From Streptomyces atratus (GTDB taxonomy: Bacteria; Actinomycetota; Actinomycetes; Streptomycetales; Streptomycetaceae): a stretch of DNA of 64,000 bases. The position numbers and the translations under genes are program-made. The stretch spans positions 186,001-250,000 of the forward strand of contig NZ_BMRN01000010.1 of assembly GCF_014648655.1 (NCBI RefSeq). The letters run 5' to 3'. Below are positions 26,101 to 35,040 of the stretch, in pieces. A model generated the notes under the pieces. That model made no database searches. It saw only the letters and a program-made list of their open reading frames with translations, and had not been told where the DNA came from. Positions within the stretch are counted from its first letter, which is position 1. Every line of letters starts with the position of its first letter.

Positions 26101-28701
26101 TCAGCTGATGCGGGTCAGCTTTTTCCCGAACGTCGGCTCCGCCAGATCGCTCTGCAGCGCGACGGCCACCTTCACCTGGCTGGTGCCCTCACCCACGGTG
26201 AGCGTTCCGACGTGGGTGCCTGCTGCCGCCGAGTGCGGGATCGTCTTTCCGTCGTCGGTCAGTTCGAGCTTGACCGTGAGACCGGGCCAGCCGACCGCCG
26301 ACACGTCCTTGGTCGCGACCACCGGGGTGCTGCCGCCCAGCCCGTCGGAGACGGTGCCGACCACATCGCCCTTCTTCACGACCTTGGCGCTCGTCAGCAG
26401 ATCCTGGGTGGCGACCATGGCTTCCTTGCTCACCGCGTTGACGGTGTCGATGATGGCGGGCTTGTGCTGGCCCAGCACGGCGCCGACGATCAGCTGGTCG
26501 GTGTCGCCGACCATCTTGTGCGCGGCGAAGAGCAGGTTGCCACCGGCCTTGGTGGTGGAGCCGGTCTTGATGCCGAGCGCGCCGTTGTACGGAACGAGGG
26601 TGTTGTAGTTCCGATGGACCTTGCCCGACGGGTCGGTCCACGACGGCAGCTTGGTGATATCCATCAGCGCCGGGATCTCCACCAACTTCTGGCCCAGCTT
26701 CACCTGGTCCTCGGCCGAGCTCACCGTGGTCGCGTTGAGGCCGGACGGATCGGTGTAGGTGGTGTTCGTCATGCCGAGCGACTTGGCGGTGTCGTTCATC
26801 TTCTTGACGAACGCCTCTTCGGAACCCGCGTCCCAGCGCGCCAGCAGCCTCGCGATGTTGTTCGCGGAGGGGACCATGATCGCGGAGAGCGCCTCCTGCT
26901 CCGTGAGCTTGTCACCGGCCTTGACGGTGTTGAGCGTCGACTCGCCCTCCGAGTCCAGCTTGCCGTCCGACTCCGCCTTGGCGTCGATCTTGATGGAAGG
27001 GCCCTTCTCGCCCCTCTTCAACGGGTGGTCCTTGAGCACGATGTATGCGGTCATCGCCTTGGCCACGCTGCCGATCGGCACGGCCTTCTGCTCGCCGAAC
27101 GAGTCCACCTCGCCCAGTCCGGTGGCCGCCATGTAGCCCTGGCCCTCGTCGGGCCACGGCAGCGACGGCTTGTTGCCCTTGAAGGTGTACGTCGGCTTCG
27201 CCGACATCTGGAGCTCGGGCTCCGGGAGCGGCCGCACCATCTGCACGATCGCAAAGACGATCAGCAGGAGCAGCACCAGCGGGGTCCAGATCTTGACCCG
27301 GCGGACAGCGGTACGGACCGGCGTCTGAGGCGGCGGAGGCGTGTTCGTCAGCTCGGCCAGCAGGTCGAGCGGCGGCTTCGGCGGCATCGGCTGCTGCGTG
27401 GTCCGCTCGGCTCCGGAGAGGGAGACGGCGGGCGGCGGTGTGCCGGGCCTCGCGGCGGAGGCGGCTGCCGGTGCCTCGGGCTTGCGGGGCGCGGGCGCCG
27501 GTCGTATGTCGTCCCCGCGCAGCGGCACGAACTTGCTGGTCCGCTCGGCGGCGGACTCGGGCTTCGACTCCGCGCCCGAATCCGGCTTCGAGGTGGGCGG
27601 GATGATCTTCAGCGCGGTCGTCGGCTGGTCGACCTTGGCCGCGGCGGGCGCCCTGAAGACGGCGGTCGGCTGATCGATTCCGCGCTTGTCCTCAGCGGTT
27701 TCCGGCTTGCCCGGCTTGCCTGCCTTGCTGTCCGCGTGAGCGGTGTTCGCAGCATCGGCTTCTGACGCTTCGGCGTCTTCGGAGTCTTCCGCGTCCTCGG
27801 ATGCGTCATCGGACGGCTCGTCTGCGGCATCGGCATCATTCGACGCGGTCGCCTTGTCCGAGGCTCCGTCGGCCGGGGTGACCGGCTCAGACGCATCGCC
27901 CCCCGCCACGGCGTCGGTGTCCGCATCCGCGTCCGCGTCGGGCGCGCTCTCGTCCTCGGACGTGGCGGCCTTCGCGTCGTCGTCGCCCTTCGGGCCCTCG
28001 TCGCTCTGGTCGTCGTCCTTCGTCACCCACGCAGCGACCGCCGCACGCAGCCGCGTGTCGCCCTCCTCGGGCGCAGCGGCGCCAGCGGGCTCGGCGACGC
28101 CCGCGTCCTCCGAGGGCTCGGCGACCTCCACGCTCTCCGCGCTCTCCACGCCCTTCGAGGACTCGGCAGCCTCGGAGGACCCATCGGAGGACTCAGAGGC
28201 CCCCTCCGGGCCCTCAGTGACCTCCCCCGCCCCCCGGGCGTCCTCGGCACCCTCAGCGCCCTCAGCGCCCGAGGAGCCTTCCGCAGCCCCGGAGGCCTCC
28301 GGCTGCTCCGAGCCCTGACTGTCCTCGCCGCCCTCGCCGTCCCCGGACGGCCGCGCCCGGAAGACGGCCGTCGCCGAATCCGCCTTGACGCTCTCGGAGC
28401 CCTCGCCGTCGCTCGACGGGACCGGCCCCGTGCGGAAAACGGCCGTCGCCGTGTCCGTCCCGCCGCCGGCTTCGGACCCGGCGGACGGTTCACGGAAGAC
28501 GGAGAGTCGCGGATCACTCTCGCTCCGAGCCGTTCCCGACGACTTCTGCTGCTTCGACCTGTCGGGGGACTCGCCCGCCACCGATGCCTCCTCCATGCGG
28601 CGCGGGGACATCCCCGCGCTGTCCGAACCATCTACCAGTGTCCCGTGTGAACCACCGGCCCGGCTGCTAGACGAGAACGACATACCTACTGGTTCCCGCA
28701 T
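26101..28701 (-). CDS. D-Ala-D-Ala carboxypeptidase with long acidic cytoplasmic tail
   Basis: An 866-residue type II membrane protein. Residues 1-465 are a very acidic Glu/Asp/Ser/Ala region with recurring TAVFR blocks. One helix follows (about 468-487, IWTPLVLLLLIVFAIVQMV), then an extracellular PBP5-like domain. The active-site motifs are SVAK near residue 545, SANN near 611 and KTGSTTKAGG near 710. The domain trims the terminal D-alanine from peptidoglycan stem peptides. Residues after about 780 form the usual beta-rich tail. ATG 28701 is used; a Met at 28683 is also possible. Confidence 0.9.
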   Translation of the reverse strand: MREPVGMSFSSSSRAGGSHGTLVDGSDSAGMSPRRMEEASVAGESPDRSKQQKSSGTARSESDPRLSVFREPSAGSEAGGGTDTATAVFRTGPVPSSDGEGSESVKADSATAVFRARPSGDGEGGEDSQGSEQPEASGAAEGSSGAEGAEGAEDARGAGEVTEGPEGASESSDGSSEAAESSKGVESAESVEVAEPSEDAGVAEPAGAAAPEEGDTRLRAAVAAWVTKDDDQSDEGPKGDDDAKAATSEDESAPDADADADTDAVAGGDASEPVTPADGASDKATASNDADAADEPSDDASEDAEDSEDAEASEADAANTAHADSKAGKPGKPETAEDKRGIDQPTAVFRAPAAAKVDQPTTALKIIPPTSKPDSGAESKPESAAERTSKFVPLRGDDIRPAPAPRKPEAPAAASAARPGTPPPAVSLSGAERTTQQPMPPKPPLDLLAELTNTPPPPQTPVRTAVRRVKIWTPLVLLLLIVFAIVQMVRPLPEPELQMSAKPTYTFKGNKPSLPWPDEGQGYMAATGLGEVDSFGEQKAVPIGSVAKAMTAYIVLKDHPLKRGEKGPSIKIDAKAESDGKLDSEGESTLNTVKAGDKLTEQEALSAIMVPSANNIARLLARWDAGSEEAFVKKMNDTAKSLGMTNTTYTDPSGLNATTVSSAEDQVKLGQKLVEIPALMDITKLPSWTDPSGKVHRNYNTLVPYNGALGIKTGSTTKAGGNLLFAAHKMVGDTDQLIVGAVLGQHKPAIIDTVNAVSKEAMVATQDLLTSAKVVKKGDVVGTVSDGLGGSTPVVATKDVSAVGWPGLTVKLELTDDGKTIPHSAAAGTHVGTLTVGEGTSQVKVAVALQSDLAEPTFGKKLTRIS

Positions 28702-28775
28702 AAAGCACCCAGGCGCCCTCGACAGACCAATGTGAGAGGGGTCACCCTGTCATTCATCCACGCGGGGAGGCATGG

Positions 28776-29498
28776 ATGGGCAGGAGCCGCAGAACAATTC
28801 CGGAGGAGCTTCTGCTGCTCGCTCTGGACCCGGCCACGGGTACCACAGCGCAGCCGCAGTCGCTCGACCTCGGCCTCGCCGGAGCTCAGCTAGTGGAGCT
28901 GGCTCTGGCAGGACGGATAGCCCCTGACGGGGATCGTATCGCCGTGGTGATGCCACGGCCGACAGGAGATCCGACTCTGGACTCCGCACTGGAACTGCTG
29001 CGCCGACGCGGCAGCCCGGTTCGGGCGGTCCACTGGATTGGCGGGCCCCGGCTGGGGCTGCGTCAGATCTACCTCGCTCATCTGGAGCGATGCGGCATGG
29101 TGCATGCCGTGGCGGGCCAGATGTGCGGAGTGCTGCCGACGACTCGCTACCAGGCGACGGACACGGCAATCAGCCGGGACATCAGATCCAGGCTGGACAG
29201 TGCGATCCGCACCGGCGTACCGCCGGACCCGCGGACCGCGGCGCTCGCCGCGCTGGCCCACGCGGTCGGACTCGGCAAGCATCTGTATCCCGGGAACGAG
29301 GGGCGTTCATCACGCTCCCGGCTCCGGGACCTGATCAGACACGACCCGATGGGCGGACTCGTGGCGCATGCCGTGATGGACGTCCAGAACGGGGCGGTCG
29401 CACAGCCACGCCGCAACCAGGCGGCCGGAGTTCCGTTGCAACCGCAAGTGCAGTCGCAATCACGCCGCAGCAGCATGGCGCACACCGCGGCCCACTAG
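28776..29498 (+). CDS. GPP34 (GOLPH3-like) family protein
   Basis: A 240-residue protein. It has the family pattern TIPEELLLLALDPATG, LDLGLAGAQLVELALAGRI, DRIAVVMPRPTGDPTLDSAL and TAALAALAHAVGLGKHLYP. Eukaryotic relatives bind phosphoinositides at the Golgi. In Streptomyces several paralogues exist with unknown membrane-related roles. The C-terminus is Gln-rich. It is divergent from the carboxypeptidase gene (75 nt apart), so they share a promoter region. Confidence 0.85.
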   Translation: MGRSRRTIPEELLLLALDPATGTTAQPQSLDLGLAGAQLVELALAGRIAPDGDRIAVVMPRPTGDPTLDSALELLRRRGSPVRAVHWIGGPRLGLRQIYLAHLERCGMVHAVAGQMCGVLPTTRYQATDTAISRDIRSRLDSAIRTGVPPDPRTAALAALAHAVGLGKHLYPGNEGRSSRSRLRDLIRHDPMGGLVAHAVMDVQNGAVAQPRRNQAAGVPLQPQVQSQSRRSSMAHTAAH

Positions 29499-29522
29499 GA
29501 CCGCACCCGTCACCACACGCAC

Positions 29523-29570
29523 CGCAGCACCGCAGCACCGCAGCACCGCAGCACCGCAGCACCGCAGCAC
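29523..29570 (+). repeat. Six tandem copies of an 8-bp unit
   Basis: The unit cgcagcac is repeated exactly six times just after the GPP34 gene. An 8-bp unit cannot keep a reading frame, and such exact tracts are prone to slippage. It is not a CRISPR array, as there are no spacers. Confidence 0.85.
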
Positions 29571-29756
29571 CAACCGAATACCGCCGCACCGTCGTCCCCA
29601 AGACCCGGTTCGGGAGCCGCACCAAGCGCGGGGCAGCCGGAATCACGGCTGTCCCGCGCGCCTGCGTGTCGCCATTTCCCAGCGCGGCCGGGGGCATGGG
29701 TGGCAATCTGCTCAGCAGTAGATACGCACAGCTACAAAGCCGGAGGTGCCGTTTCC

Positions 29757-30626
29757 GTGCCGTCCAACGTCAATCCCACCGTCAGGCGACGCCGGTTGGG
29801 CCAGGAATTGCGCCGACTGCGCGAACTCAGGGGCATGACAGCCGAGGAGGTGGCCGAGCGGCTGCTGGTCTCGCAGTCGAAGATCAGCCGCCTGGAGAAC
29901 GGCCGCCGCTCCATCAGCCAGCGCGATGTACGTGATCTCTGCGGGGTGTACGAGGTCGAGGATCACCGGATCGTCGACTCGCTCATGCAGATGGCCAAGG
30001 ACTCGCGCCAGCAGGGCTGGTGGCACGCCTTCGGCGACATCCCGTACAGCGTCTACATCGGCCTGGAGACCGATGCCGAATCGCTGCGGGTGTACGAACC
30101 CCAGGTGGTCCCCGGCCTGTTGCAGACCCGGAGTTACGCCGAATCGCTGATCCAGGGCGCATTGCCTGAAGCGCCGCCTGCGGACATCGACAAGCGCGTC
30201 AGCGTCCGGGCCCGCCGCCAGGACCGGATCACCTCCCCGGAGCATCCGCTGCGGCTGTGGGCGGTGATCGACGAGTCCGCGCTGCGCCGGCTGGTCGGCG
30301 GCAAGCAGGTGATGATCGAGCAGTTGGAGCAACTGGTCGAGCTGTCGCACCTGCCGCATGTGACCGTGCAGGTGCTGCCGTTCGAGATGGGCGCGCACCC
30401 CGGCATCAACGGGCAGTACGCCATTTTGGAATTCCCGGACGCCGCGGACTCCAGTGTCGTCTATATCGAGGGTGTCACCAGCGACCTGTATCTGGAGAAA
30501 GCCAATGATGTGCAGCGGTACAGCGTCATGTACGAGCACCTGCGGGCACAGGCACTGAATGTGGAGCAGACCCGACACTTCATCAGCGACATCGTGAAGG
30601 AGTACGCCGGGCGCTCGGGCGCGTAA
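29757..30626 (+). CDS. XRE regulator with DUF5753 domain
   Basis: A 289-residue protein from GTG 29757, with GGAGG 10 nt upstream. The N-terminal HTH is RRLGQELRRLRELRGMTAEE, VAERLLVSQSKISRLENGRR. The DUF5753 domain runs from about 100 to the end, with WWHAFGDIPYSVYIGLETDA, VPGLLQTRSYAESLI, LRLWAVIDESALRR and HVTVQVLPFEMGAHPGI. These proteins (WhiJ-like) control Streptomyces development and specialised metabolism, commonly through an adjacent small DUF397 protein. Such a gene lies 224 nt downstream. Confidence 0.9.
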   Translation: MPSNVNPTVRRRRLGQELRRLRELRGMTAEEVAERLLVSQSKISRLENGRRSISQRDVRDLCGVYEVEDHRIVDSLMQMAKDSRQQGWWHAFGDIPYSVYIGLETDAESLRVYEPQVVPGLLQTRSYAESLIQGALPEAPPADIDKRVSVRARRQDRITSPEHPLRLWAVIDESALRRLVGGKQVMIEQLEQLVELSHLPHVTVQVLPFEMGAHPGINGQYAILEFPDAADSSVVYIEGVTSDLYLEKANDVQRYSVMYEHLRAQALNVEQTRHFISDIVKEYAGRSGA

Positions 30627-30850
30627 AACCGGACAGCCCACAAAGTCCGGTATGCGGGAAATAGAGCGATGTTACGGGAGGGTCGGCGGCAAGGTACACC
30701 GCCGCCCGTCCACAATGGAAGACCTCGGTGGTTTATACCATCCGGTCGAGTGAACGACCCCTTCACTCCAGAGACTTGGCGAGTAGCGTCGATCACGCCA
30801 ACCGGAACGCTGTTGGCGTTTTCCACACGACTCTCTGAACCGGAGTGAAC

Positions 30851-31057
30851 ATGGCCATTCGTCAGGGTGCTACGGACAAGTGGACGAAGTCCTCGTATTC
30901 CGGGGGCAACGGCGCCTGCGTCGAAGTCAAGTCCCCTCTCACGCAGGCTATTGCCGTACGCGACTCGAAGGCCCCCGAGGGCCCTTCGATCACGTTCGTC
31001 CCCGCCGCGTGGAACGCCTTCGTACGTGACGTCGGCAAGGGTGCCGTCGACGCCTGA
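30851..31057 (+). CDS. DUF397 small protein
   Basis: A 68-residue protein with the family signature KWTKSSYSGGNGACVEV and IAVRDSKAPEGPSITFVPAAW NAFV. Start ATG 30851, with an ACCGGAG site just before it. DUF397 proteins work with neighbouring XRE-DUF5753 regulators, apparently as partners that modulate DNA binding. A 224-nt gap from the regulator suggests its own promoter. Confidence 0.9.
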   Translation: MAIRQGATDKWTKSSYSGGNGACVEVKSPLTQAIAVRDSKAPEGPSITFVPAAWNAFVRDVGKGAVDA

Positions 31058-31234
31058 CCGATGCTTTCCACCGTTCGCATCGCAGCATCGATTCCGGTGT
31101 TGCCGGTAGCCCTCTCGACCGGTCCGCCGTCCTGGCCGAGGGGGCTCGATGCCCGACCCGGAGAACGCCACCCGGAGAATGCCCGGCCCTGAGATTACTT
31201 GACCGGGAAATACCTCCCCGGAGTTCCGGGGCTC

Positions 31235-32074
31235 TCAGCGCAACTGATCGACGTAGAGATCCGTGCCGGGCACGGTCGGAATGAACGGCGCCACCAACTC
31301 CACCCGCCCCAGGCCGGATTCCTCGACCATCGCGTCGAGCCCGGTGAAATGCGCGTCCCAGCAGTCCTGCGGGTCCTCCTGAAGGAACCACAGCAGGGTC
31401 AGCCGGGTGTCGACGCCCTCGACCTGCTTCACATAGGTCATCCGGTCACCCGGCAGCGGCGTGGGACGGAAGACGGTCACCATCGCAGCCGGGGAGCCGC
31501 CCAGCCGCTTCGGCAGATGCCGCGAACGCAGCCATTCCAGCAGCTCGGCCCGCTGCTCAGCCCCTTTGGCATCGATCACCTGAAGGACCAGCCCGCGGTA
31601 GGGGTGGTCGAGTGCGTGGAAGTCCCGGGGCCCCGCGGCGCCGTCCCGGTAGACCGTCGCCTCGTGATCCTGGAACGACGTGAACACGTGGGTGCGGTCC
31701 TGGTAGACCCGGCCGTCCCGGTTCAACCGCTTGTTGATCCCGACGGTCCACTTCATGTGGTCGTCGTAGCGCCCGTCCGTCACCCAGTACGTGGACAGGT
31801 AGCACCCCGCGCCCACCGGCTGCGCGACCGCGGACTTCTCCGGGTAGCGCAGTTCCCGCAGTTCCCTGGTGGCGACCCAGCGGCGCCCCGCGAACATCCA
31901 GGGCATCGCCATCGCGCCCGCGTAGTAGTGGTCGTCCTCGTACCAGCGGTTGTACGCGTACTCATGGCCCGGGTGCGGTTCGACCATGGTGATCAGTGCG
32001 TGGCCGGGATGGACTCCGTACGGCCCCAGCGCGGCCAGTTCGGCGTAGGTGTCACTCCGGGTCTCGTCGCTCAT
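31235..32074 (-). CDS. Hypothetical protein, possible ferredoxin-like barrel
   Basis: A 279-residue protein with two half-repeats. Each starts with a beta-strand and an EP/RW-type turn: ALITMVEPHPGHEYAYNRWY with EDDHYYAGAMAMP, and GLVLQVIDAKGAEQRAELLE WL. The pattern suggests a dimeric alpha/beta barrel like those in DUF4286/ABM-type proteins, but no catalytic motif is clear. It is divergent from an SDR gene with only 80 nt between starts, so the two may share regulation and act in the same catabolic step. Confidence 0.65.
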   Translation of the reverse strand: MSDETRSDTYAELAALGPYGVHPGHALITMVEPHPGHEYAYNRWYEDDHYYAGAMAMPWMFAGRRWVATRELRELRYPEKSAVAQPVGAGCYLSTYWVTDGRYDDHMKWTVGINKRLNRDGRVYQDRTHVFTSFQDHEATVYRDGAAGPRDFHALDHPYRGLVLQVIDAKGAEQRAELLEWLRSRHLPKRLGGSPAAMVTVFRPTPLPGDRMTYVKQVEGVDTRLTLLWFLQEDPQDCWDAHFTGLDAMVEESGLGRVELVAPFIPTVPGTDLYVDQLR

Positions 32075-32154
32075 GCCGTTCCCCTTCCGTACTCCGCAGC
32101 AGCGTCCTACTCTGACGCCCCGTCAGACGAACTGCCAGAGCCGGGAGGCCACCG

Positions 32155-32937
32155 ATGTTGCTCGCGGGGAAGACCGTCATCGTGTCCGGGGTGGGCGCCG
32201 GGCTCGGGCACCAGGTCGCGGCGACGGTCGTACGGGACGGGGGCAGCGCGGTGCTCGGGGCGCGTACCACCGCGAATCTCGCCAAGTCGGCCTCGGAGAT
32301 CGACCCGGAAGGCCGGCGCACCGCGCATCTGGCCACCGACATCACGGACGAGGCGCAGTGCGAGGCGCTCGCCGCACTGGCACTGGAGCGGTTCGGACAG
32401 ATCGACGCGGTGGTCCATGTCGCCGCCTGGGACAGCTACTTCGGCGGAATCGAGGACGCCGACTTCGCCACCTGGCGGTCGGTCATCGACGTCAATCTGC
32501 TCGGCACGCTACGGATGACCCGCGCCTGCCTGCCCGGCCTCAAGGAGCGGGGCGGCTCGGTGGTCGTCATCGGCACGCAGTCCTCGGTGGCCGCACCGTC
32601 CCAGGTGCAGCAGGCGGCGTACGCGGCCTCGAAGGGGGCGCTCACCTCGGCGATGTACTCCATGGCACGGGAGTTCGGCCCGCACCGGATACGGGTGAAC
32701 ACGGTGCTGCCCGGCTGGATGTGGGGACCGCCGGTGCAGGCGTACGTACGGTTCACGGCGCACACCGAGGGTGTGCCCGAGGCCGAGGTACTGGGCAGGC
32801 TCACCGAGCGCATGGCACTTCCGGACCTTGCCACGGACGGCGATGTGGCCGAGGCCGCCGCGTTCCTGGCCTCGGACCGGGCGCGGGCGATCACCGGACA
32901 GTCCCTGCTGGTCAATGCCGGCGAGCTGATGCGGTAG
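32155..32937 (+). CDS. Short-chain dehydrogenase/reductase
   Basis: A 260-residue classical SDR. The cofactor motif is VSGVGAGLGHQVA near the N-terminus, with GARTT after the second strand suggesting NADP preference. NAG is replaced by VAA (VVHVAAWDSYFG), the catalytic Ser lies in IGTQSSVAAPS, and YAASK carries the Tyr and Lys. RVNTVLPGWMWGPP and GQSLLVNAGEL complete the fold. It oxidises or reduces a carbonyl/hydroxyl; the substrate is unknown. GGGAGG precedes ATG 32155. The divergent neighbour may supply the substrate. Confidence 0.9.
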   Translation: MLLAGKTVIVSGVGAGLGHQVAATVVRDGGSAVLGARTTANLAKSASEIDPEGRRTAHLATDITDEAQCEALAALALERFGQIDAVVHVAAWDSYFGGIEDADFATWRSVIDVNLLGTLRMTRACLPGLKERGGSVVVIGTQSSVAAPSQVQQAAYAASKGALTSAMYSMAREFGPHRIRVNTVLPGWMWGPPVQAYVRFTAHTEGVPEAEVLGRLTERMALPDLATDGDVAEAAAFLASDRARAITGQSLLVNAGELMR

Positions 32938-33011
32938 GGCCGGTTCGCAGGACCAGTTCACGAGAGCGGTTCACAAGACCGGTTCACGAGGCCGGCCCTC
33001 CTCCTTCTCGG

Positions 33012-33037
33012 CCGCACGGGACCCGCATCCCGTGCGG
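33012..33037 (+). terminator. Hairpin terminator after the SDR gene
   Basis: ccgcacggga / tcccgtgcgg with a 6-nt loop, followed by a T-rich stretch (tctttct). Confidence 0.75.
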
Positions 33038-33323
33038 TCTTTCTGCGCCCCTCGGTACTCCTGATGCTCTGCACAGCCTGACGAAGTGCCCGCTCATCGT
33101 GTGGCCGCCGTCATGTTCGCGACAACGCTTACGTGAGTCAAGAACAAGCAAAGCCGTTCGACTTGTTGATCTGCGTTCACATCCCTGATCGCGAAAATCC
33201 TTGACCGAGGGACCGGGTAGGCGGTTCAATCCCCGAAGTCCCCGCTCCCGCACGGGGCCCCGCTGAGCGGCCGTACTGGCGAAGTGCGAACCCGTTCATA
33301 AGGCGGACCCCAGGAGGGGGCAC
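33038..33323. promoter_or_regulatory. Upstream region of the symporter gene
   Basis: About 290 bases without a gene. The symporter start at 33324 has a strong AGGAGGGGG binding site. AT-richer segments at 33110-33200 probably hold the promoter, but no -35/-10 pair can be named with confidence. Confidence 0.35.
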
Positions 33324-34895
33324 ATGAACAGTCTCGACTGGGTCGTGCTCATCGGCTACTTCGGCGTGGTGATCGCGATCGGACTCTGGTCCCACAAGCG
33401 TGTGGACAACGTCAGCGACTTCTTCACGGCGGGCGGCAAGATGCCGTGGTGGCTGTCCGGCATCTCGCACCACATGTCCGGCTACAGCGCGGTGATGTTC
33501 ACCGGGTACGCCGGTATCGCCTACCAGTTCGGCGTCACGTCGTTCGTGACCTGGTCGCTGCCGATCGCCATCGGCATCGGCATCGGTGCCCAGCTCTTCG
33601 CACCCCGGCTCAACCGGCTGCGCTCGCGGCTGCATGTCGCGTCCCCGCTCGAATACCTGAAGAACCGCTACAACATCCAGACCCAGCAGGCGCTCGCCTG
33701 GTCCGGTCTGCTGCTGAAGATCGTGGACGTCGGCGCCAAGTGGGCAGCCATCGCCACCCTTCTCTCCGTCTTCACGGGCATCTCGATCACGCAGGGCATC
33801 TTCATCACCGGCTGTATCACCGCCGTCTACTGCACGGTCGGCGGACTGTGGGCCGACGCGCTCACAGAACTGGGGCAGTTCGTCATCCAGCTCTTCGCCG
33901 GCGTCGCGATGCTCGTCACCGCCATGGCGAAGCTCGACGGCTTCAGCACCCTGTGGACGGTCTGGGACAAGCTGCCCGAGGGCCACACGAACCCGACGGC
34001 CGGCCCGTACACCGTGACCTTCCTGCTGGCGTACCTCTTCATCAAGACCTTCGAGTACAACGGCGGCATGTGGAACCAGGCCCAGCGCTACATGGCCACG
34101 GACTCCGCCGCCTCGGCCAGGCGCTCGGCCCGGCTCTCCGCCGTGCTGTGGCTGGTCTGGCCCACGGTCCTGTTCTTCCCGATGTGGTGCGCTCCGCTAC
34201 TGGTCCACGCGCAGAAGCCGGACGCCTCCGACAGCTACGCCCTGATGACCGAGCAGCTGCTGCCGCACGGCCTGCTGGGCCTGGTCGTCGTCGGCTTCTT
34301 CTCGCACACGATGGCCATGTGCTCCTCGGACGCCAACGCCATCGCAGCCGTCTTCACCCGGGACATCGCCCCGGTCCTCTCGAAGGCGGCCCGCACCTGG
34401 AGCAGCCGCACCGGTCTGCTGGCGGCCCGGGTGTCCACGCTCGGCTTCCTCGGTCTGTCGATGGCGCTCGCCACCCAGATCAACTCGCCGACGTTCAAGG
34501 ACATCATCTCCGTCGTCATCAAGTGGGTGGCCGGTCTGATGGGTCCGATCGCGATCCCGTTCATGCTGGGCCTGCTGCGCAGGTTCCGTAAGTCGGGTCC
34601 GACGGCGGCGCTCACCAGCTGGGCTGCGGGTCTGCTGGCGTTCTACTTCACCAACTACAACTTCGACGGTTCGGTGAAGACGGATGTCGCGCTGCAGTAC
34701 CAGGTGGCGCTGCCGCTGGCGATCTCGCTGGTCCTCTACATCGTGATCGGCCTCATCAAGCCGGAGGACACCCCGGAGCGCGACGCGATCATCGAGCAGA
34801 TCAACTCGGACGGTGACGGCTCGGATGCCCGGGCGACGGTGCCGGCTCAGGCCGGTCCGGGAGGCGCGGCGGTCACAGAGGGCGTGAAGGACTGA
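33324..34895 (+). CDS. Sodium:solute symporter family protein
   Basis: A 523-residue membrane protein with about 13 helices. It starts DWVVLIGYFGVVIAIGLWS, and the FFTAGGKMPWWLSGISHHMS GYSAVMF region and VYCTVGGLWADALTELGQFV are hallmark SSS segments, the latter carrying the family signature. It imports a small organic solute with sodium; the substrate cannot be read from the sequence. The acidic C-terminal tail (about 480-523) is cytoplasmic. Transcribed alone with a terminator at 34925-34966. Confidence 0.9.
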   Translation: MNSLDWVVLIGYFGVVIAIGLWSHKRVDNVSDFFTAGGKMPWWLSGISHHMSGYSAVMFTGYAGIAYQFGVTSFVTWSLPIAIGIGIGAQLFAPRLNRLRSRLHVASPLEYLKNRYNIQTQQALAWSGLLLKIVDVGAKWAAIATLLSVFTGISITQGIFITGCITAVYCTVGGLWADALTELGQFVIQLFAGVAMLVTAMAKLDGFSTLWTVWDKLPEGHTNPTAGPYTVTFLLAYLFIKTFEYNGGMWNQAQRYMATDSAASARRSARLSAVLWLVWPTVLFFPMWCAPLLVHAQKPDASDSYALMTEQLLPHGLLGLVVVGFFSHTMAMCSSDANAIAAVFTRDIAPVLSKAARTWSSRTGLLAARVSTLGFLGLSMALATQINSPTFKDIISVVIKWVAGLMGPIAIPFMLGLLRRFRKSGPTAALTSWAAGLLAFYFTNYNFDGSVKTDVALQYQVALPLAISLVLYIVIGLIKPEDTPERDAIIEQINSDGDGSDARATVPAQAGPGGAAVTEGVKD

Positions 34896-34924
34896 CGCTT
34901 GCCGCTCTACGGGGTGGGGTGGGG

Positions 34925-34966
34925 AAAAGAACGTGACAGAGAACCGTTTCACTGTCACGTTCTTTT
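34925..34966. terminator. Bidirectional hairpin terminator
   Basis: aaaagaacgtgacag / ctgtcacgttctttt form a 15-bp perfect stem with A and T tracts at the two sides. It lies between the convergent symporter and ADP-ribosylglycohydrolase genes and suits both. Confidence 0.9.
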
Positions 34967-35040
34967 CCGCACCCCTGCCCTCGCCCGTGCTCCGCGTGCC
35001 GGCCGCATGGGCAGCGCGCGTCAGCCGTGAGCAGCGCGGG

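Noticed and set aside
24380..27765. Long + strand frames opposite the membrane protein and the carboxypeptidase
   Set aside because: They have Arg/Gly-rich, motif-free translations, and the minus-strand genes carry clear transmembrane or active-site motifs.
29523..29570. Possible CRISPR array
   Set aside because: The units are 8 bp and adjacent with no spacers, and no cas genes are seen.
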